A stretch of DNA of 64,000 nucleotides from Pseudomonas sp. GV071 (GTDB taxonomy: Bacteria; Pseudomonadota; Gammaproteobacteria; Pseudomonadales; Pseudomonadaceae): positions 1 to 64,000 of the forward strand of contig NZ_QAOJ01000003.1 in the NCBI RefSeq assembly GCF_003050835.1. The letters are read 5' to 3'. Made by a program: the position numbers and the translations under genes. Under the pieces are notes generated by a model. It was not told the DNA's origin, made no database searches, and worked only from the letters and a program-made list of their open reading frames with translations. Position 1 is the stretch's first letter, and every line of letters starts with the position of its first letter. Positions 52,502-63,857 of the stretch are shown in pieces.

Positions 52502-52831
52502 ATGCTCAATTACCTGTGGTTCTTCCTCGCCGCGCTGTTCGAGATCGCCGGCTGCTACGCCTTCTGGTCGTGGCTGCGGATGGGCAAAAGCGCCTGGTGG
52601 ATAGTGCCGGGGCTGGTCAGCCTGGTGCTCTTTGCCCTGCTGCTCACCCGCGTGGAAGCGGCCTATGCCGGGCGTGCCTATGCCGCCTATGGGGGCATTT
52701 ATGTGGTGGCGTCTTTGTTCTGGTTGGGCGTGATTGAGCGGGCGCGGCCGTTGTCCACAGACTGGATCGGCGCAGCGTTTTGTGTGGTGGGTGCGTTGAT
52801 TATTTTGTTTGGGCCGCGCTTCTCGGCATAA
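52502..52831 (+). CDS. YnfA/UPF0060 family membrane protein
   Basis: A 109-residue protein with four helices: [64 protein letters not shown] and [19 protein letters not shown]. The conserved Glu in FEIAGCY and the [18 protein letters not shown] segment mark YnfA, an SMR-like family implicated in efflux of cationic drugs in some bacteria. It follows the TTG-start gene closely. Confidence 0.9.
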   Translation: MLNYLWFFLAALFEIAGCYAFWSWLRMGKSAWWIVPGLVSLVLFALLLTRVEAAYAGRAYAAYGGIYVVASLFWLGVIERARPLSTDWIGAAFCVVGALIILFGPRFSA

Positions 52832-52890
52832 CAAACTCAACAGCTCTGCTCCCCTCTCCCACAAGCGGGCGAGGGGATTAATTCAGCGCC

Positions 52891-53121
52891 TCAATCTTCC
52901 AGCCACTCCTTGGGCACATCGCGTTTCATTGCCAGTTGGCACTGTTCGCTTTCCACGTCGAAAACGATCACCGCTTCGCCTTTATCCAGCGCGCGGCGCA
53001 CGCGGGCGACGCGGGTTTCCAGTGGGGTTTCGTCGCCGTTGTCGGTGCCGTCACGGGTGACGAAGTCTTCGATCAGGCCGGTCAGGGTCTCGGGTTCGAG
53101 CATTTCTTGCGGGATCAACAT
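52891..53121 (-). CDS. YheU family protein (UPF0270)
   Basis: A 76-residue protein: MLIPQEMLEPETLTGLIEDFVTRDGTD, then VARVRRALDKGEAVIVFDVE and a short charged tail. It matches the YheU form (initial IP..L.PETL..LIE.FV.R.GTDxG). The family is acidic, small, and of unknown function. It lies 35 bases downstream of the hybrid sensor kinase on the same strand, so it may be at the end of that transcript. Confidence 0.85.
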   Translation of the reverse strand: MLIPQEMLEPETLTGLIEDFVTRDGTDNGDETPLETRVARVRRALDKGEAVIVFDVESEQCQLAMKRDVPKEWLED

Positions 53122-53156
53122 GGCAGTTCTCCAAAAAGCCCGGCGATGTTAACCCA

Positions 53157-55928
<2,772 letters not shown>

Positions 55929-56015
55929 CCGTAAACCTCAATAAAATTTCCGGCGAAGCTGTCAGATCGCTCCACTCTTGTTTGTCTGGCACTTTGCCTC
56001 TATGCCGCGCGCCCT

Positions 56016-57206
56016 TCAAGTGTCGTTTTCACGCGAGTTGATCAGACTGTCCACCGTCGGCACCCGGGTATCACTTTCCATCTGCGCGTCGTGCTCGATC
56101 TGGTGGCTGAAATTCTCCAGCGACGGGTTGCCTGGCTTCGCGTCGCTGGCAAATACCGGCGGGCTGAGGATATAGGCGGTGAGCAGACGGCTGAGCCCCG
56201 CCAGGCTATCGATATGGGTGCGCTCGTAGCCGTGGGTGGCGTCACAGCCAAAGGCTAGCAGAGCGGTACGGGTGTCGTGGCCCGCCGCCACCGCCGATTG
56301 CGCATCGCTGTGGTAATAGCGGAACAGGTCGCGGCGTACCGGCACTTCATGTTTCTCGGCCAGGCGCAGCAGGTGGCGTGACAGGTGGTAGTCATACGGC
56401 CCGCCGGAATCCTGCATGGCCACGCTCACCGTGTGTTCGCTGGACTGTTGCCCCGGCGCCACCGGGGCGATGTCGATGCCGACGAACTCGCTGACATCCC
56501 AGTGCAGCGCACCGGCCGCGCCGGAACCGACCTCCTCGGTGATGGTGAACAGAGGGTGGCAGTCGATAGCCGGTTCGATGCCGCTTTCCACCAGGCCTTT
56601 GAGCGAGGTGAGCAAGGCCGCCACCCCGGCTTTGTCGTCCAGATGGCGGGCGCTGATATGGCCGCTTTCGGTGAACTCGGGCAGCGGATCGAAGGCGACA
56701 AAATCACCGACATTGATCCCCAGCGATTCACAGTCGGCGCGGGTGCTGCTGTAGGCGTCCAGGCGCAGTTCGACGTGATCCCAACTGATCGGCATCTGGT
56801 CGATGGCGGTGTTGAACGCATGCCCGGAGGCCATCAGCGGCAGCACGCTGCCCCGGAACACGCCGGTTTCGGTGAACACGCTGACCCGGCTGCCCTCGGC
56901 AAACCGGCTCGACCAACAACCCACTGGCGCCAGGCCGAGGCGGCCGTTGTCCTGCACCTGGCGGACGATGGCGCCGATGGTGTCGAGGTGCGAGGACACC
57001 GCACGGTCCGGGCTGTTCTGCTTGCCCTTGAGGGTGGCGCGGATGGTGCCGCGGCGGGTCAGTTCGAAGGGAATACCGAGTTCTTCCAGGCGCTCGGCGA
57101 CGTAACGCACGATGGTGTCGGTGAAGCCCGTGGGGCTGGGAATGGCGAGCATTTCCAGAAGCACGCGGCGCAGGTAATCAAGGTCGGGTTCGGGGACTTT
57201 TTTCAT
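56016..57206 (-). CDS. M42-family peptidase of the NAGGN osmolyte system
   Basis: A 396-residue protein with the binuclear metallopeptidase fold. Metal-binding segments are AVSSHLDTIG (about 70-79), ARHLDDKAG, the catalytic acid region TITEEVGSGAAG and a final metal ligand in TALLAFGCDATHGYERTHI. It is the hydrolase member of the conserved three-gene osmoprotectant NAGGN cluster and may trim or break down NAGGN or its peptide precursors. It lies 87 bases upstream of the sensor kinase and is separated from the synthetase gene by a REP pair. Confidence 0.88.
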   Translation of the reverse strand: MKKVPEPDLDYLRRVLLEMLAIPSPTGFTDTIVRYVAERLEELGIPFELTRRGTIRATLKGKQNSPDRAVSSHLDTIGAIVRQVQDNGRLGLAPVGCWSSRFAEGSRVSVFTETGVFRGSVLPLMASGHAFNTAIDQMPISWDHVELRLDAYSSTRADCESLGINVGDFVAFDPLPEFTESGHISARHLDDKAGVAALLTSLKGLVESGIEPAIDCHPLFTITEEVGSGAAGALHWDVSEFVGIDIAPVAPGQQSSEHTVSVAMQDSGGPYDYHLSRHLLRLAEKHEVPVRRDLFRYYHSDAQSAVAAGHDTRTALLAFGCDATHGYERTHIDSLAGLSRLLTAYILSPPVFASDAKPGNPSLENFSHQIEHDAQMESDTRVPTVDSLINSRENDT

Positions 57207-57251
57207 GGAGGTCTCCTGAGTTGTTGGGGGGCAGGATTTTGGAGATCAACA

Positions 57252-57317
57252 GCGTCGCGGCTAAAGCCCCTCCCACAGGAGATGGATTTCCCTGTGGGAG
57301 GGGCTTTAGCCGCGACT
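57252..57317. repeat. REP pair within the NAGGN gene cluster
   Basis: gcgtcgcggctaaagcccctcccacagg is opposed to cctgtgggaggggctttagccgcgac. It lies between the M42 peptidase start and the synthetase stop and can form a stem in the message that would tune expression of the downstream genes. Confidence 0.85.
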
Positions 57318-57391
57318 CCTGCAAACCTCGCGGCCCCAGGATGTCGAGCAATCCCGAAGGGTGTGGTGCGCACAGCACACCCCAGACAGGG

Positions 57392-59176
57392 CTAGCTTGA
57401 GGTCTGACTCAGCGGAAACAACAGATCAATAAACCGCTCTGCCGTCGGTTGCGGCTGGTGATTGGCCAAGCCGGCGCGCTCGTTGGCTTCAATAAACACG
57501 TACTCCGGCTGATCCGCCGCTGGCACCAGCAGGTCCAGGCCGACCACCGGAATATCCAGCGCCCGCGCTGCACGCACGGCAGCTTCGTTGAGCACCGGAT
57601 GCAGAATCTCGGTGACGTCTTCCAGGGTGCCGCCGGTATGCAGGTTGGCCGTGCGCCGCACCGCCAGGCGTTGGCCGGCGGGCAGCACGCTGTCGTAGTC
57701 GAACCCGGCCGCGCGCAGGGTGCGGTGAGTTTCTTCATCCAGCGGAATACGGCTTTCGCCGCCGGTAGCGGCCTGACGCCGACGGCTCTGGGCTTCGATC
57801 AGCGCGCCGATGCTGTGGCGGCCATCGCCAATCACTTCGGCCGGGCGGCGAATGGCGGCGGCCACCACCACAAAGCCGATCACCAGAATGCGCAGGTCGG
57901 CCCCTTCGTGAAAACTTTCCAGCAGCACACGGTTGTCGAAGGCCAGGGCGCGTTTGATCGCCGCCTCGACGTCTTCCTCGGTGCGCAGGTCGATGGCCAC
58001 GCCTTTGCCCTGCTCGCCGTCCACCGGCTTGACCACCACCCGGCCATGCTCGGCGAGAAAGTCGGCGTTCTCTTCCGGTTCACCGGCCAGTTGCTGAGCC
58101 GGCAGCTGCAGGCCGACACGGCGCAGGGCGCGGTGGGTAAGCAGTTTGTCCTGGCACAGGGTCATGCTCACAGCACTGGTCAGGTCGCTCAGCGACTCGC
58201 GGCAGCGAATCCGCCGACCGCCATGGTTAAGGGTGAACAGCCCGGTTTCGGCATCGTCCACCTGCACCTCGATGCCCCGGCGACGGGCTTCGTCGACGAT
58301 GATCTTGGCGTAGGGGTTGAGCTCCGCTTCCGGGCCAGGGCCGAGAAACAGGGTTTCATTGATGCCGTTCTTGCGCTTGAGGGTGAAAGTGGCCAGGTCG
58401 CGAAAGCCGAGCTTGGCGTACAGGCGCTTGGCCTGGTGGTTGTCGTGCAGCACCGACAGGTCCAGGTAGCTCAGGCCGCGGCTCATAAAATGCTCGATCA
58501 GATGGCGCACCAGCACCTCACCCACGCCTGGGCGCGGGCACTGCGGAGCGACGGCCAGGCACCAGAGGCTGCAGCCGTTGTCCGGATCATTGAAGGCCTT
58601 GCGGTGGTTGAGGCCCATCATGCCGCCGATCACGTCGCCGCTGTCGGCATCCTCGGCCAACCAATACTCCGGGCCGCCCTCCTCTTTCGGGGTCAGGCGC
58701 TCGGGGTCGACCGGCAACATGCCGCGCAGCTGGTACAGGTGGTTCAGCGCCTGCCAGTCTTCGGCGCTCTGCGCACGGCGCACATTGAAGCCACGAAAGC
58801 CGCGGCGCGCCTGGCGGTAGTCGGTGAACCACAGGCGCAGGGTGTCCGAGGGGTCGAGAAAAAGACCCTGCGGCGCCTGCGCCAGCACCTGATGGGGTGC
58901 CGCCACGTACAAGGCGATGTCGCGCTCACCGGGCTTTTCACTGAGCAGTTCGCTGGCCAGCAGCTCCGGAGTCGGGTAGGTGTGGCCGATCAGAATCCGC
59001 CCCCAGCCGCAGTGCAGGGCCAGGGGCGGGTTGGCGCTCTGGTTGCCATCCTCGGCAAACCGCGCCTGCAAGCGCTCGTAAGACGGCGGTTGGCCGCGCA
59101 GCAGACGCTGGCTGTAGGCATAGCCTTTCATCAACAGATCTTCCCTTGAGGAAACGGGTGGCAGCGCGGTCTGCAT
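57392..59176 (-). CDS. ngg: N-acetylglutaminylglutamine synthetase (GNAT-ATP-grasp fusion)
   Basis: A 594-residue bifunctional protein from the ATG at 59176. The N-terminal half has a GNAT acetyltransferase domain (about 125-290: LWCLAVAPQCPRPGVGEVL, LHDNHQAKRLYAKLGFRDL). The C-terminal half (about 305-590) is an ATP-grasp ligase with VVVKPVDGEQGKGVAI and a final metal-binding FIEANERAGLANH. It acetylates and joins glutamine residues to make the NAGGN dipeptide backbone. Its ATG overlaps the amidotransferase stop by one base, so translation is coupled. Confidence 0.92.
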   Translation of the reverse strand: MQTALPPVSSREDLLMKGYAYSQRLLRGQPPSYERLQARFAEDGNQSANPPLALHCGWGRILIGHTYPTPELLASELLSEKPGERDIALYVAAPHQVLAQAPQGLFLDPSDTLRLWFTDYRQARRGFRGFNVRRAQSAEDWQALNHLYQLRGMLPVDPERLTPKEEGGPEYWLAEDADSGDVIGGMMGLNHRKAFNDPDNGCSLWCLAVAPQCPRPGVGEVLVRHLIEHFMSRGLSYLDLSVLHDNHQAKRLYAKLGFRDLATFTLKRKNGINETLFLGPGPEAELNPYAKIIVDEARRRGIEVQVDDAETGLFTLNHGGRRIRCRESLSDLTSAVSMTLCQDKLLTHRALRRVGLQLPAQQLAGEPEENADFLAEHGRVVVKPVDGEQGKGVAIDLRTEEDVEAAIKRALAFDNRVLLESFHEGADLRILVIGFVVVAAAIRRPAEVIGDGRHSIGALIEAQSRRRQAATGGESRIPLDEETHRTLRAAGFDYDSVLPAGQRLAVRRTANLHTGGTLEDVTEILHPVLNEAAVRAARALDIPVVGLDLLVPAADQPEYVFIEANERAGLANHQPQPTAERFIDLLFPLSQTSS

Positions 59177-60945
59177 CACAGACCTTGCTCGCTGAGCCAC
59201 AGGTTCAGTGCGGCCAGCTGCCAGAGTTTGGAACCGCGTAGCGGGGTCAATTGGCCCTGCGGGTCGGTGAGGAGTTGGTCGAGCATCGCCGGATTGAACA
59301 GGCCACGGTCCTGGCTCGGGTCGAGCAGCAGCTCGCGCACCCAACCCAGGGTGTTGCCTTCCAGATGCTTGAGACCGGGCACCGGAAAATAACCCTTGGG
59401 CCGGTCGATGACCGCCGCCGGAATCACCAGCCGCGCCGCCTCCTTGAGCACCTGCTTGCCGCCATCCGGCAGCTTGAAGCGCCCGGGAATCCGTGCCGAC
59501 AGCTCCACCAGGCGGTAGTCGAGAAACGGCGTGCGCGCTTCCAGGCCCCAGGCCATGGTCATGTTGTCGACCCGTTTGACCGGGTCATCCACCAGCATCA
59601 CCGTGCTGTCCAGGCGCAGCGCTTTATCCACCGCCGCAGTGGCGCCCGGACGCTGAAAGTGCTCGCGCACGTATTCGCCGGCACAGTCACCGGTCAGCCA
59701 GGCCGGCTGCACGGTGTCGCGGTACTCGTCGTAACTGCGGTCGAGAAACGCGGCGCGGTAGGCCGCATAAGGATCGGCCGCGCCATCCACCAGCGGGTAC
59801 CAGTGGTAACCGGCAAACAGCTCATCGGCACCCTGCCCGCTCTGCACCACCTTGCAGTGCTTGGCCACTTCGCGTGACAGCAGGTAGAAGGCAATGCAGT
59901 CATGGCTGACCATCGGCTCGCTCATGGCGCGGAAGGCGGCCGGCAGTTGCTCGATGATTTCGCGCTCGTCGATACGCAGTTGGTGGTGACGGGTGTTGTA
60001 GTGCTTGGCGATCAGATCGGAATACTGGAACTCGTCACCGCGCTCGCCGCCGGCATCCTGAAAACCGATGGAGAAGGTCGACAGGTTTTCCACCCCGACT
60101 TCCCTCAAAAGGCCGACCAGCATGCTCGAGTCCACGCCGCCAGACAGCAGCACACCGACATCCACAGCAGCCCGCTGACGAATCGCCACGGCTTCGCGCA
60201 CGCTCTGCAGGGTCAGGTCGCGCCACTCGTTGAGGCCATAGGCCTGCTCATCGGCGGCAGCGCCGTAGGTCAGCTCCCACCAGGTTTTCTGCGTGGTGTT
60301 GCCCAGGGCATCCATGCGCATCCAGGTGGCCGGCGGCAGCTTGCTGACATTCGCCAGCAGGGTGCGCGGCGCAGGCACCACGGCGTGGAAGTTCAGGTAG
60401 TGATTGAGCGCGACCGGGTCGAGGGTCTTGTCGATATCACCACCCTGCAGCAAGGCTGGCAGAGTCGAGGCAAAACGCAGGCGTTCCGCCGTGTGCGACA
60501 GGTACAGCGGTTTGATGCCCAGACGGTCTCGGGCAATAAACAGCTCGCGCTTATCACGTTCCCAGATGGCAAAAGCAAACATGCCATTGAGCTTGGGCAG
60601 CAGGTCGGCGCCCCAGGCGTGATAGCCCTTGAGCAGCACCTCGGTGTCGCCCTCGGAAAAGAACTGGTAACCCAGGGCCTGCAGCTCACTGCGCAGCTCC
60701 GGGTAGTTGTAGATGGCACCGTTGAATACCAGCGACAGGCCGAGCTGGCTGTCGATCATCGGCTGACCGGAGGCGTCCTCCAGATCCATGATTTTCAGGC
60801 GCCGGTGGCCCAGGGCAATCGAGCCCTGACTGTGGAAGCCATGGGCGTCGGGGCCACGCGGGGCCAGGTGATGAGTGATGCGCTCGACCGCTGCGAGGTC
60901 GGCGGGGCGATGGTTGAAACGTAACTCTCCAGATATTCCGCACAT
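59176..60945 (-). CDS. asnO: N-acetylglutaminylglutamine amidotransferase (asparagine synthetase-like)
   Basis: A 589-residue protein beginning MCGISGELRFNH, with the glutamine-hydrolysing N-terminal nucleophile Cys2 and the Ntn domain to about 200 (LAPRGPDAHGFHSQG, LVFNGAIYNYPELRSEL). The synthetase domain follows, with the ATP pyrophosphatase loop VLLSGGVDSSMLVGLL (about 263-278) and QGADELFAGYHWYP. In the NAGGN pathway this enzyme amidates the dipeptide. It is the first gene of the cluster. NAGGN protects cells against osmotic stress. Confidence 0.92.
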   Translation of the reverse strand: MCGISGELRFNHRPADLAAVERITHHLAPRGPDAHGFHSQGSIALGHRRLKIMDLEDASGQPMIDSQLGLSLVFNGAIYNYPELRSELQALGYQFFSEGDTEVLLKGYHAWGADLLPKLNGMFAFAIWERDKRELFIARDRLGIKPLYLSHTAERLRFASTLPALLQGGDIDKTLDPVALNHYLNFHAVVPAPRTLLANVSKLPPATWMRMDALGNTTQKTWWELTYGAAADEQAYGLNEWRDLTLQSVREAVAIRQRAAVDVGVLLSGGVDSSMLVGLLREVGVENLSTFSIGFQDAGGERGDEFQYSDLIAKHYNTRHHQLRIDEREIIEQLPAAFRAMSEPMVSHDCIAFYLLSREVAKHCKVVQSGQGADELFAGYHWYPLVDGAADPYAAYRAAFLDRSYDEYRDTVQPAWLTGDCAGEYVREHFQRPGATAAVDKALRLDSTVMLVDDPVKRVDNMTMAWGLEARTPFLDYRLVELSARIPGRFKLPDGGKQVLKEAARLVIPAAVIDRPKGYFPVPGLKHLEGNTLGWVRELLLDPSQDRGLFNPAMLDQLLTDPQGQLTPLRGSKLWQLAALNLWLSEQGL

Positions 60946-61130
60946 AGTCCTTACCGGGTTTCCGTTGGGGAAAAAGGGGGGCGCGCAATCGTTGCGCTAC
61001 TGGAGCAGACCGGCGTGGGGGCTGAGAGTTTTAGATAAATGTGAACTAACAGGATGGAAGGCAGCATCGAGTCGCCCGGTTTGATATGCGGTTTTGGGCT
61101 GAGTCGTTCGCGCTGGGCACGGTATCTGCG

Positions 61131-61164
61131 CACCTGGGTCCCAGCCTGCGCTGGGACCCAGGTG
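61131..61164. repeat. Perfect 15-bp palindrome
   Basis: CACCTGGGTCCCAGC is followed by ctgc and its exact complement. It belongs to the same 'cagcgcaggctggga' family as the next element. The perfect arms suggest active maintenance or a recent origin. Confidence 0.75.
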
Positions 61165-61185
61165 AACTGTGCAAAGACCACCGTC

Positions 61186-61205
61186 ATCCCAGCGCAGGCT
61201 GGGAT
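61186..61205. repeat. ATCCCAGC-type palindrome
   Basis: ATCCCAGC and GCTGGGAT flank gcag, preceded by ccgtc and followed by ccag. This is the common 'cgtcatcccngcgcaggcngggatccag' form, related to the copy at 17117-17136. Confidence 0.75.
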
Positions 61206-61257
61206 CCAGAATCGCAGGTGAACACGAAGCCGCATTCGAGCAAGAAGCTAAAGGCAT

Positions 61258-61289
61258 AAAAAAACCGGCCCACAAGGGGCCGGCAAAAA
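61258..61289 (-). terminator. Intrinsic terminator after putP
   Basis: On the minus strand CCGGCCCC / (G)GGGCCGG arms with a short loop (ttgt) are followed by a run of seven or more T residues. The plus strand also has a T-less A-run, so it is oriented for putP. It lies about 32 bases past the putP stop. Confidence 0.85.
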
Positions 61290-61320
61290 AGCACTAAAAA
61301 CGTAGTAGATCGAGCGGCAA

Positions 61321-62808
61321 TCAGGCGTCCTGATATTCCCGCTCAGCCTTGTCAAACCGCGCCAGCATGCTCGCCGACGGGCCTTGGCCAATCTTGCTGA
61401 ACACCAGAATGGCGATCGAAGCAAAGATAAAGCCCGGAATAATCTCGTACAGACCAATGTGGTTGAGGAAGTTTTTCCACAGAATCACCGTCAACGCACC
61501 GACCAACATGCCGGCCAGGGCGCCGTTACGGGTCATGTTTTTCCAGATCAGCGAGATCAGCACCACAGGACCGAACGCAGCACCGAAGCCTGCCCAGGCG
61601 TAGGACACCAGGCCCAGCACCTTGCTTTCCGGGTTGGCAGCAATACCGATAGCCACCACGGCCACCAACAGCACCATGGCACGACCGACCCATACCAGTT
61701 CTTTCTGCGAAGCGTTTTTACGCAGGAAGGATTTGTAGAAGTCTTCGGTCAGGGCGCTGGAGCACACCAGCAACTGGCAGCTCAGGGTGCTCATCACGGC
61801 AGCCAGAATGGCCGACAGCAATACACCTGCAACCCATGGGTTGAAGAGGATCTTGGCCAGTTCGATGAATACCCGCTCCGGGTTCTCGGTAACCGGGCCA
61901 GCCAATTCCGGGTGCGCGGAGAAGTAGGCAATACCGAAGAAACCCACGGCTACCGCGCCACCCAGGCACAGCACCATCCAGGTCATCGAGATGCGGCGAG
62001 CAGCCGGGATCGATTTCACCGAGTCAGCGGCCATGAAGCGCGCCAGGATGTGCGGCTGGCCGAAGTAGCCCAGGCCCCAACCCATCAACGAGATCACGCC
62101 GATGAAGCTGGCGCCTTTGAGCATGTCGAAGCTGCTGGCGTCTTTCAGTTCGATGGCGGCGAAGGTGGGGTCGATGCCACCGGTGGCCAGCATCACCACG
62201 ATCGGGGTGAGGATCAGGGCGAAGATCATCAACGACGCCTGCACGGTGTCGGTCCAGCTCACGGCCAGAAAGCCACCCACGAAGGTGTAGGCGATGGTCG
62301 CGGCAGCACCGGCCCACAGCGCGGTCTGGTAAGACATGCCAAAGGTGCTCTCGAACAGACGCGCACCGGCCACTACACCCGAAGCGCAGTAGATGGTGAA
62401 GAACAGCAGAATCACCAGCGCCGAGAGAATACGCAGCACTTTGCTGGTGTCTTCGAAACGGTTGGTGAAGTAGTCCGGCAGGGTCAGGGCGTTGCCGTTG
62501 TGCTCGGTCTGCACACGCAGACGGCCGGCGACGAACAGCCAGTTCAGGTAAGCACCAACGATCAGGCCGATGGCGATCCAGCTTTCCGACAGGCCGGACA
62601 TGTAGATGGCGCCTGGCAGGCCCATCAGCAGCCAGCCGGACATATCAGAAGCACCGGCGGACAGGGCGGTAACGAAGCTGCCGAGGCTACGGCCACCGAG
62701 AATGTAATCGGAGAGGTTGTTGGTGCGCAGGTAGGCGAACAGGCCGATCAGGACCATAGCGGCGATGTACACCACAAAGGTGATCAGCATGGGAGTGCTG
62801 GCAGTCAT
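61321..62808 (-). CDS. putP: Sodium/proline symporter PutP
   Basis: The 495-residue protein has thirteen predicted helices of the SSS family. The start MTASTPMLITFVVYIAAMVLIGLFAY is the PutP form, followed by GGRSLGSFVTALSAGASDMSGWLLMGLPGAIY, containing the conserved sodium-site Ser/Asp residues, and GWGLGYFGQPHILARFMA. PutP imports proline with Na+, as nutrient and osmoprotectant; placement next to the NAGGN cluster fits an osmotic theme, though classical putA is not in view. The ATG at 62808 is used. Confidence 0.93.
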   Translation of the reverse strand: MTASTPMLITFVVYIAAMVLIGLFAYLRTNNLSDYILGGRSLGSFVTALSAGASDMSGWLLMGLPGAIYMSGLSESWIAIGLIVGAYLNWLFVAGRLRVQTEHNGNALTLPDYFTNRFEDTSKVLRILSALVILLFFTIYCASGVVAGARLFESTFGMSYQTALWAGAAATIAYTFVGGFLAVSWTDTVQASLMIFALILTPIVVMLATGGIDPTFAAIELKDASSFDMLKGASFIGVISLMGWGLGYFGQPHILARFMAADSVKSIPAARRISMTWMVLCLGGAVAVGFFGIAYFSAHPELAGPVTENPERVFIELAKILFNPWVAGVLLSAILAAVMSTLSCQLLVCSSALTEDFYKSFLRKNASQKELVWVGRAMVLLVAVVAIGIAANPESKVLGLVSYAWAGFGAAFGPVVLISLIWKNMTRNGALAGMLVGALTVILWKNFLNHIGLYEIIPGFIFASIAILVFSKIGQGPSASMLARFDKAEREYQDA

Positions 62809-63155
62809 AAGCAGATCTCTCTTACTTGTTGTTATGCAAATGCTGGCGGGTAGCCGCATTCGTCGTTGGCTTGCGGACAATCAGTGGCGCTTGTGGCGCT
62901 CACCTCAAACAGAGGGGGCAAAGGCCGATGCAGCCTCTCCCCACCTGGAATTACGCTCGGTACTCCTCTGGGTTTAGTGCAAACCCGGGAAAGCCGCGAC
63001 TATCGGGCGCTTGAGCGAAAAAGCGGAGCACGGAATGTAGTGGCAGCGCGGCGCCAGCTTCTTGCAGAAAACTACGGAGTTTTTAGCAAAAACTCTGACC
63101 TGGGGAACTATTGGCCACGGTGCGACGGGAGGCAAAAACAGGTGCAGTTGGCCGG
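62809..63155. other. 347-base gap upstream of putP
   Basis: No gene is supported here. The putP promoter should lie near 62810-62950. A perfect eight-base stem GAGTTTTT / AAAAACTC with a three-base loop is at 63077-63095 but has no T-run, so its use is uncertain. Confidence 0.5.
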
Positions 63156-63857
63156 TTAGTGCAGGGCCTCGTAACCATGCCGGCCGAGGAAGTCGATCTG
63201 CGTCTTGCCCAGGCCACGCAGGTGGCTGACGGCAGCCAGCAGCAGGGGCTGGCGCAGGTTCGCTTGAGTGATGGCCAGTACCTGGCCGTCGCGCTCGAAG
63301 TTGAGCAGGTGGGCTTTGTCCGGGGTGTCGCGGTAGCTGCGGGCGAACAGCGCGAGCTCGCCGTGGCGGAACTGGTAGATGTCGTACTCGTAGTGGTACT
63401 CGGGATTACCGTCGGCATCCGGCTCACCGGCGTCGATATGCCTGCATACGCTGACGTCCGGTTGCAGCAACGTCGTTGGGGCACGCCACACGTCCAGACT
63501 GTCGACCACATCGCCGGCAGCGAAGGCCCGGTGGAAAACCTCAGCATCAAAGCCCGGCAGCCAGGTTTGCAAATGCCGCACAAAGCGCCGGTTGATGCGC
63601 CAGCTGGCCAGGCTCAGCACCTGGCCATCGAAGGCCACGAACTCCCACACGCAGGAAAACCCGACCACCGCGTCATAGTGAAAATTCACCTGGGCGAGGT
63701 CCACCAGCGGCAGGCGTTGGCGGCTGAAGCAGGCACTTTTCACCAGCACGCCCTGGCGCAACCGCAGGTGCTCGGGCCATAGCAACACCAGCACATAGAT
63801 GCCGGCGGCTACGCTGACCAGCAGCGCCAGGTTGGCGACGGAGAACCAGGTGGGCAT
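63156..63857 (-). CDS. Hypothetical membrane-anchored protein (233 aa)
   Basis: I do not recognise this family. An N-terminal helix (about 8-28: NLALLVSVAAGIYVLVLLW) anchors the protein. The remaining 200 residues are soluble and rich in aromatic residues, with FHYDAVVGFSCVWEFVAFDGQVLSL, DSLDVWRAPTTLL and YHYEYDIYQFRHGELALFARSY; no catalytic motif is evident. Its ATG overlaps the stop of the upstream truncated haemoglobin gene (TAATG), so the two are co-translated, which may hint at an accessory role to the globin. Confidence 0.7.
   Translation of the reverse strand: MPTWFSVANLALLVSVAAGIYVLVLLWPEHLRLRQGVLVKSACFSRQRLPLVDLAQVNFHYDAVVGFSCVWEFVAFDGQVLSLASWRINRRFVRHLQTWLPGFDAEVFHRAFAAGDVVDSLDVWRAPTTLLQPDVSVCRHIDAGEPDADGNPEYHYEYDIYQFRHGELALFARSYRDTPDKAHLLNFERDGQVLAITQANLRQPLLLAAVSHLRGLGKTQIDFLGRHGYEALH

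Larger units (their letters stand above)
60946..61320. other. 375-base gap with palindromes between asnO and putP
   Basis: I see no gene. This gap contains the asnO upstream region, two palindromic repeats (61131-61164 and 61186-61205) and the putP terminator. Promoters for the NAGGN cluster should lie between about 60946 and 61120, but I cannot point to a clear -35/-10 pair. Confidence 0.5.

Noticed and set aside
63077..63095. GAGTTTTT/AAAAACTC hairpin as a terminator
   Set aside because: There is no T-run after it on either strand and it is not at a gene end.
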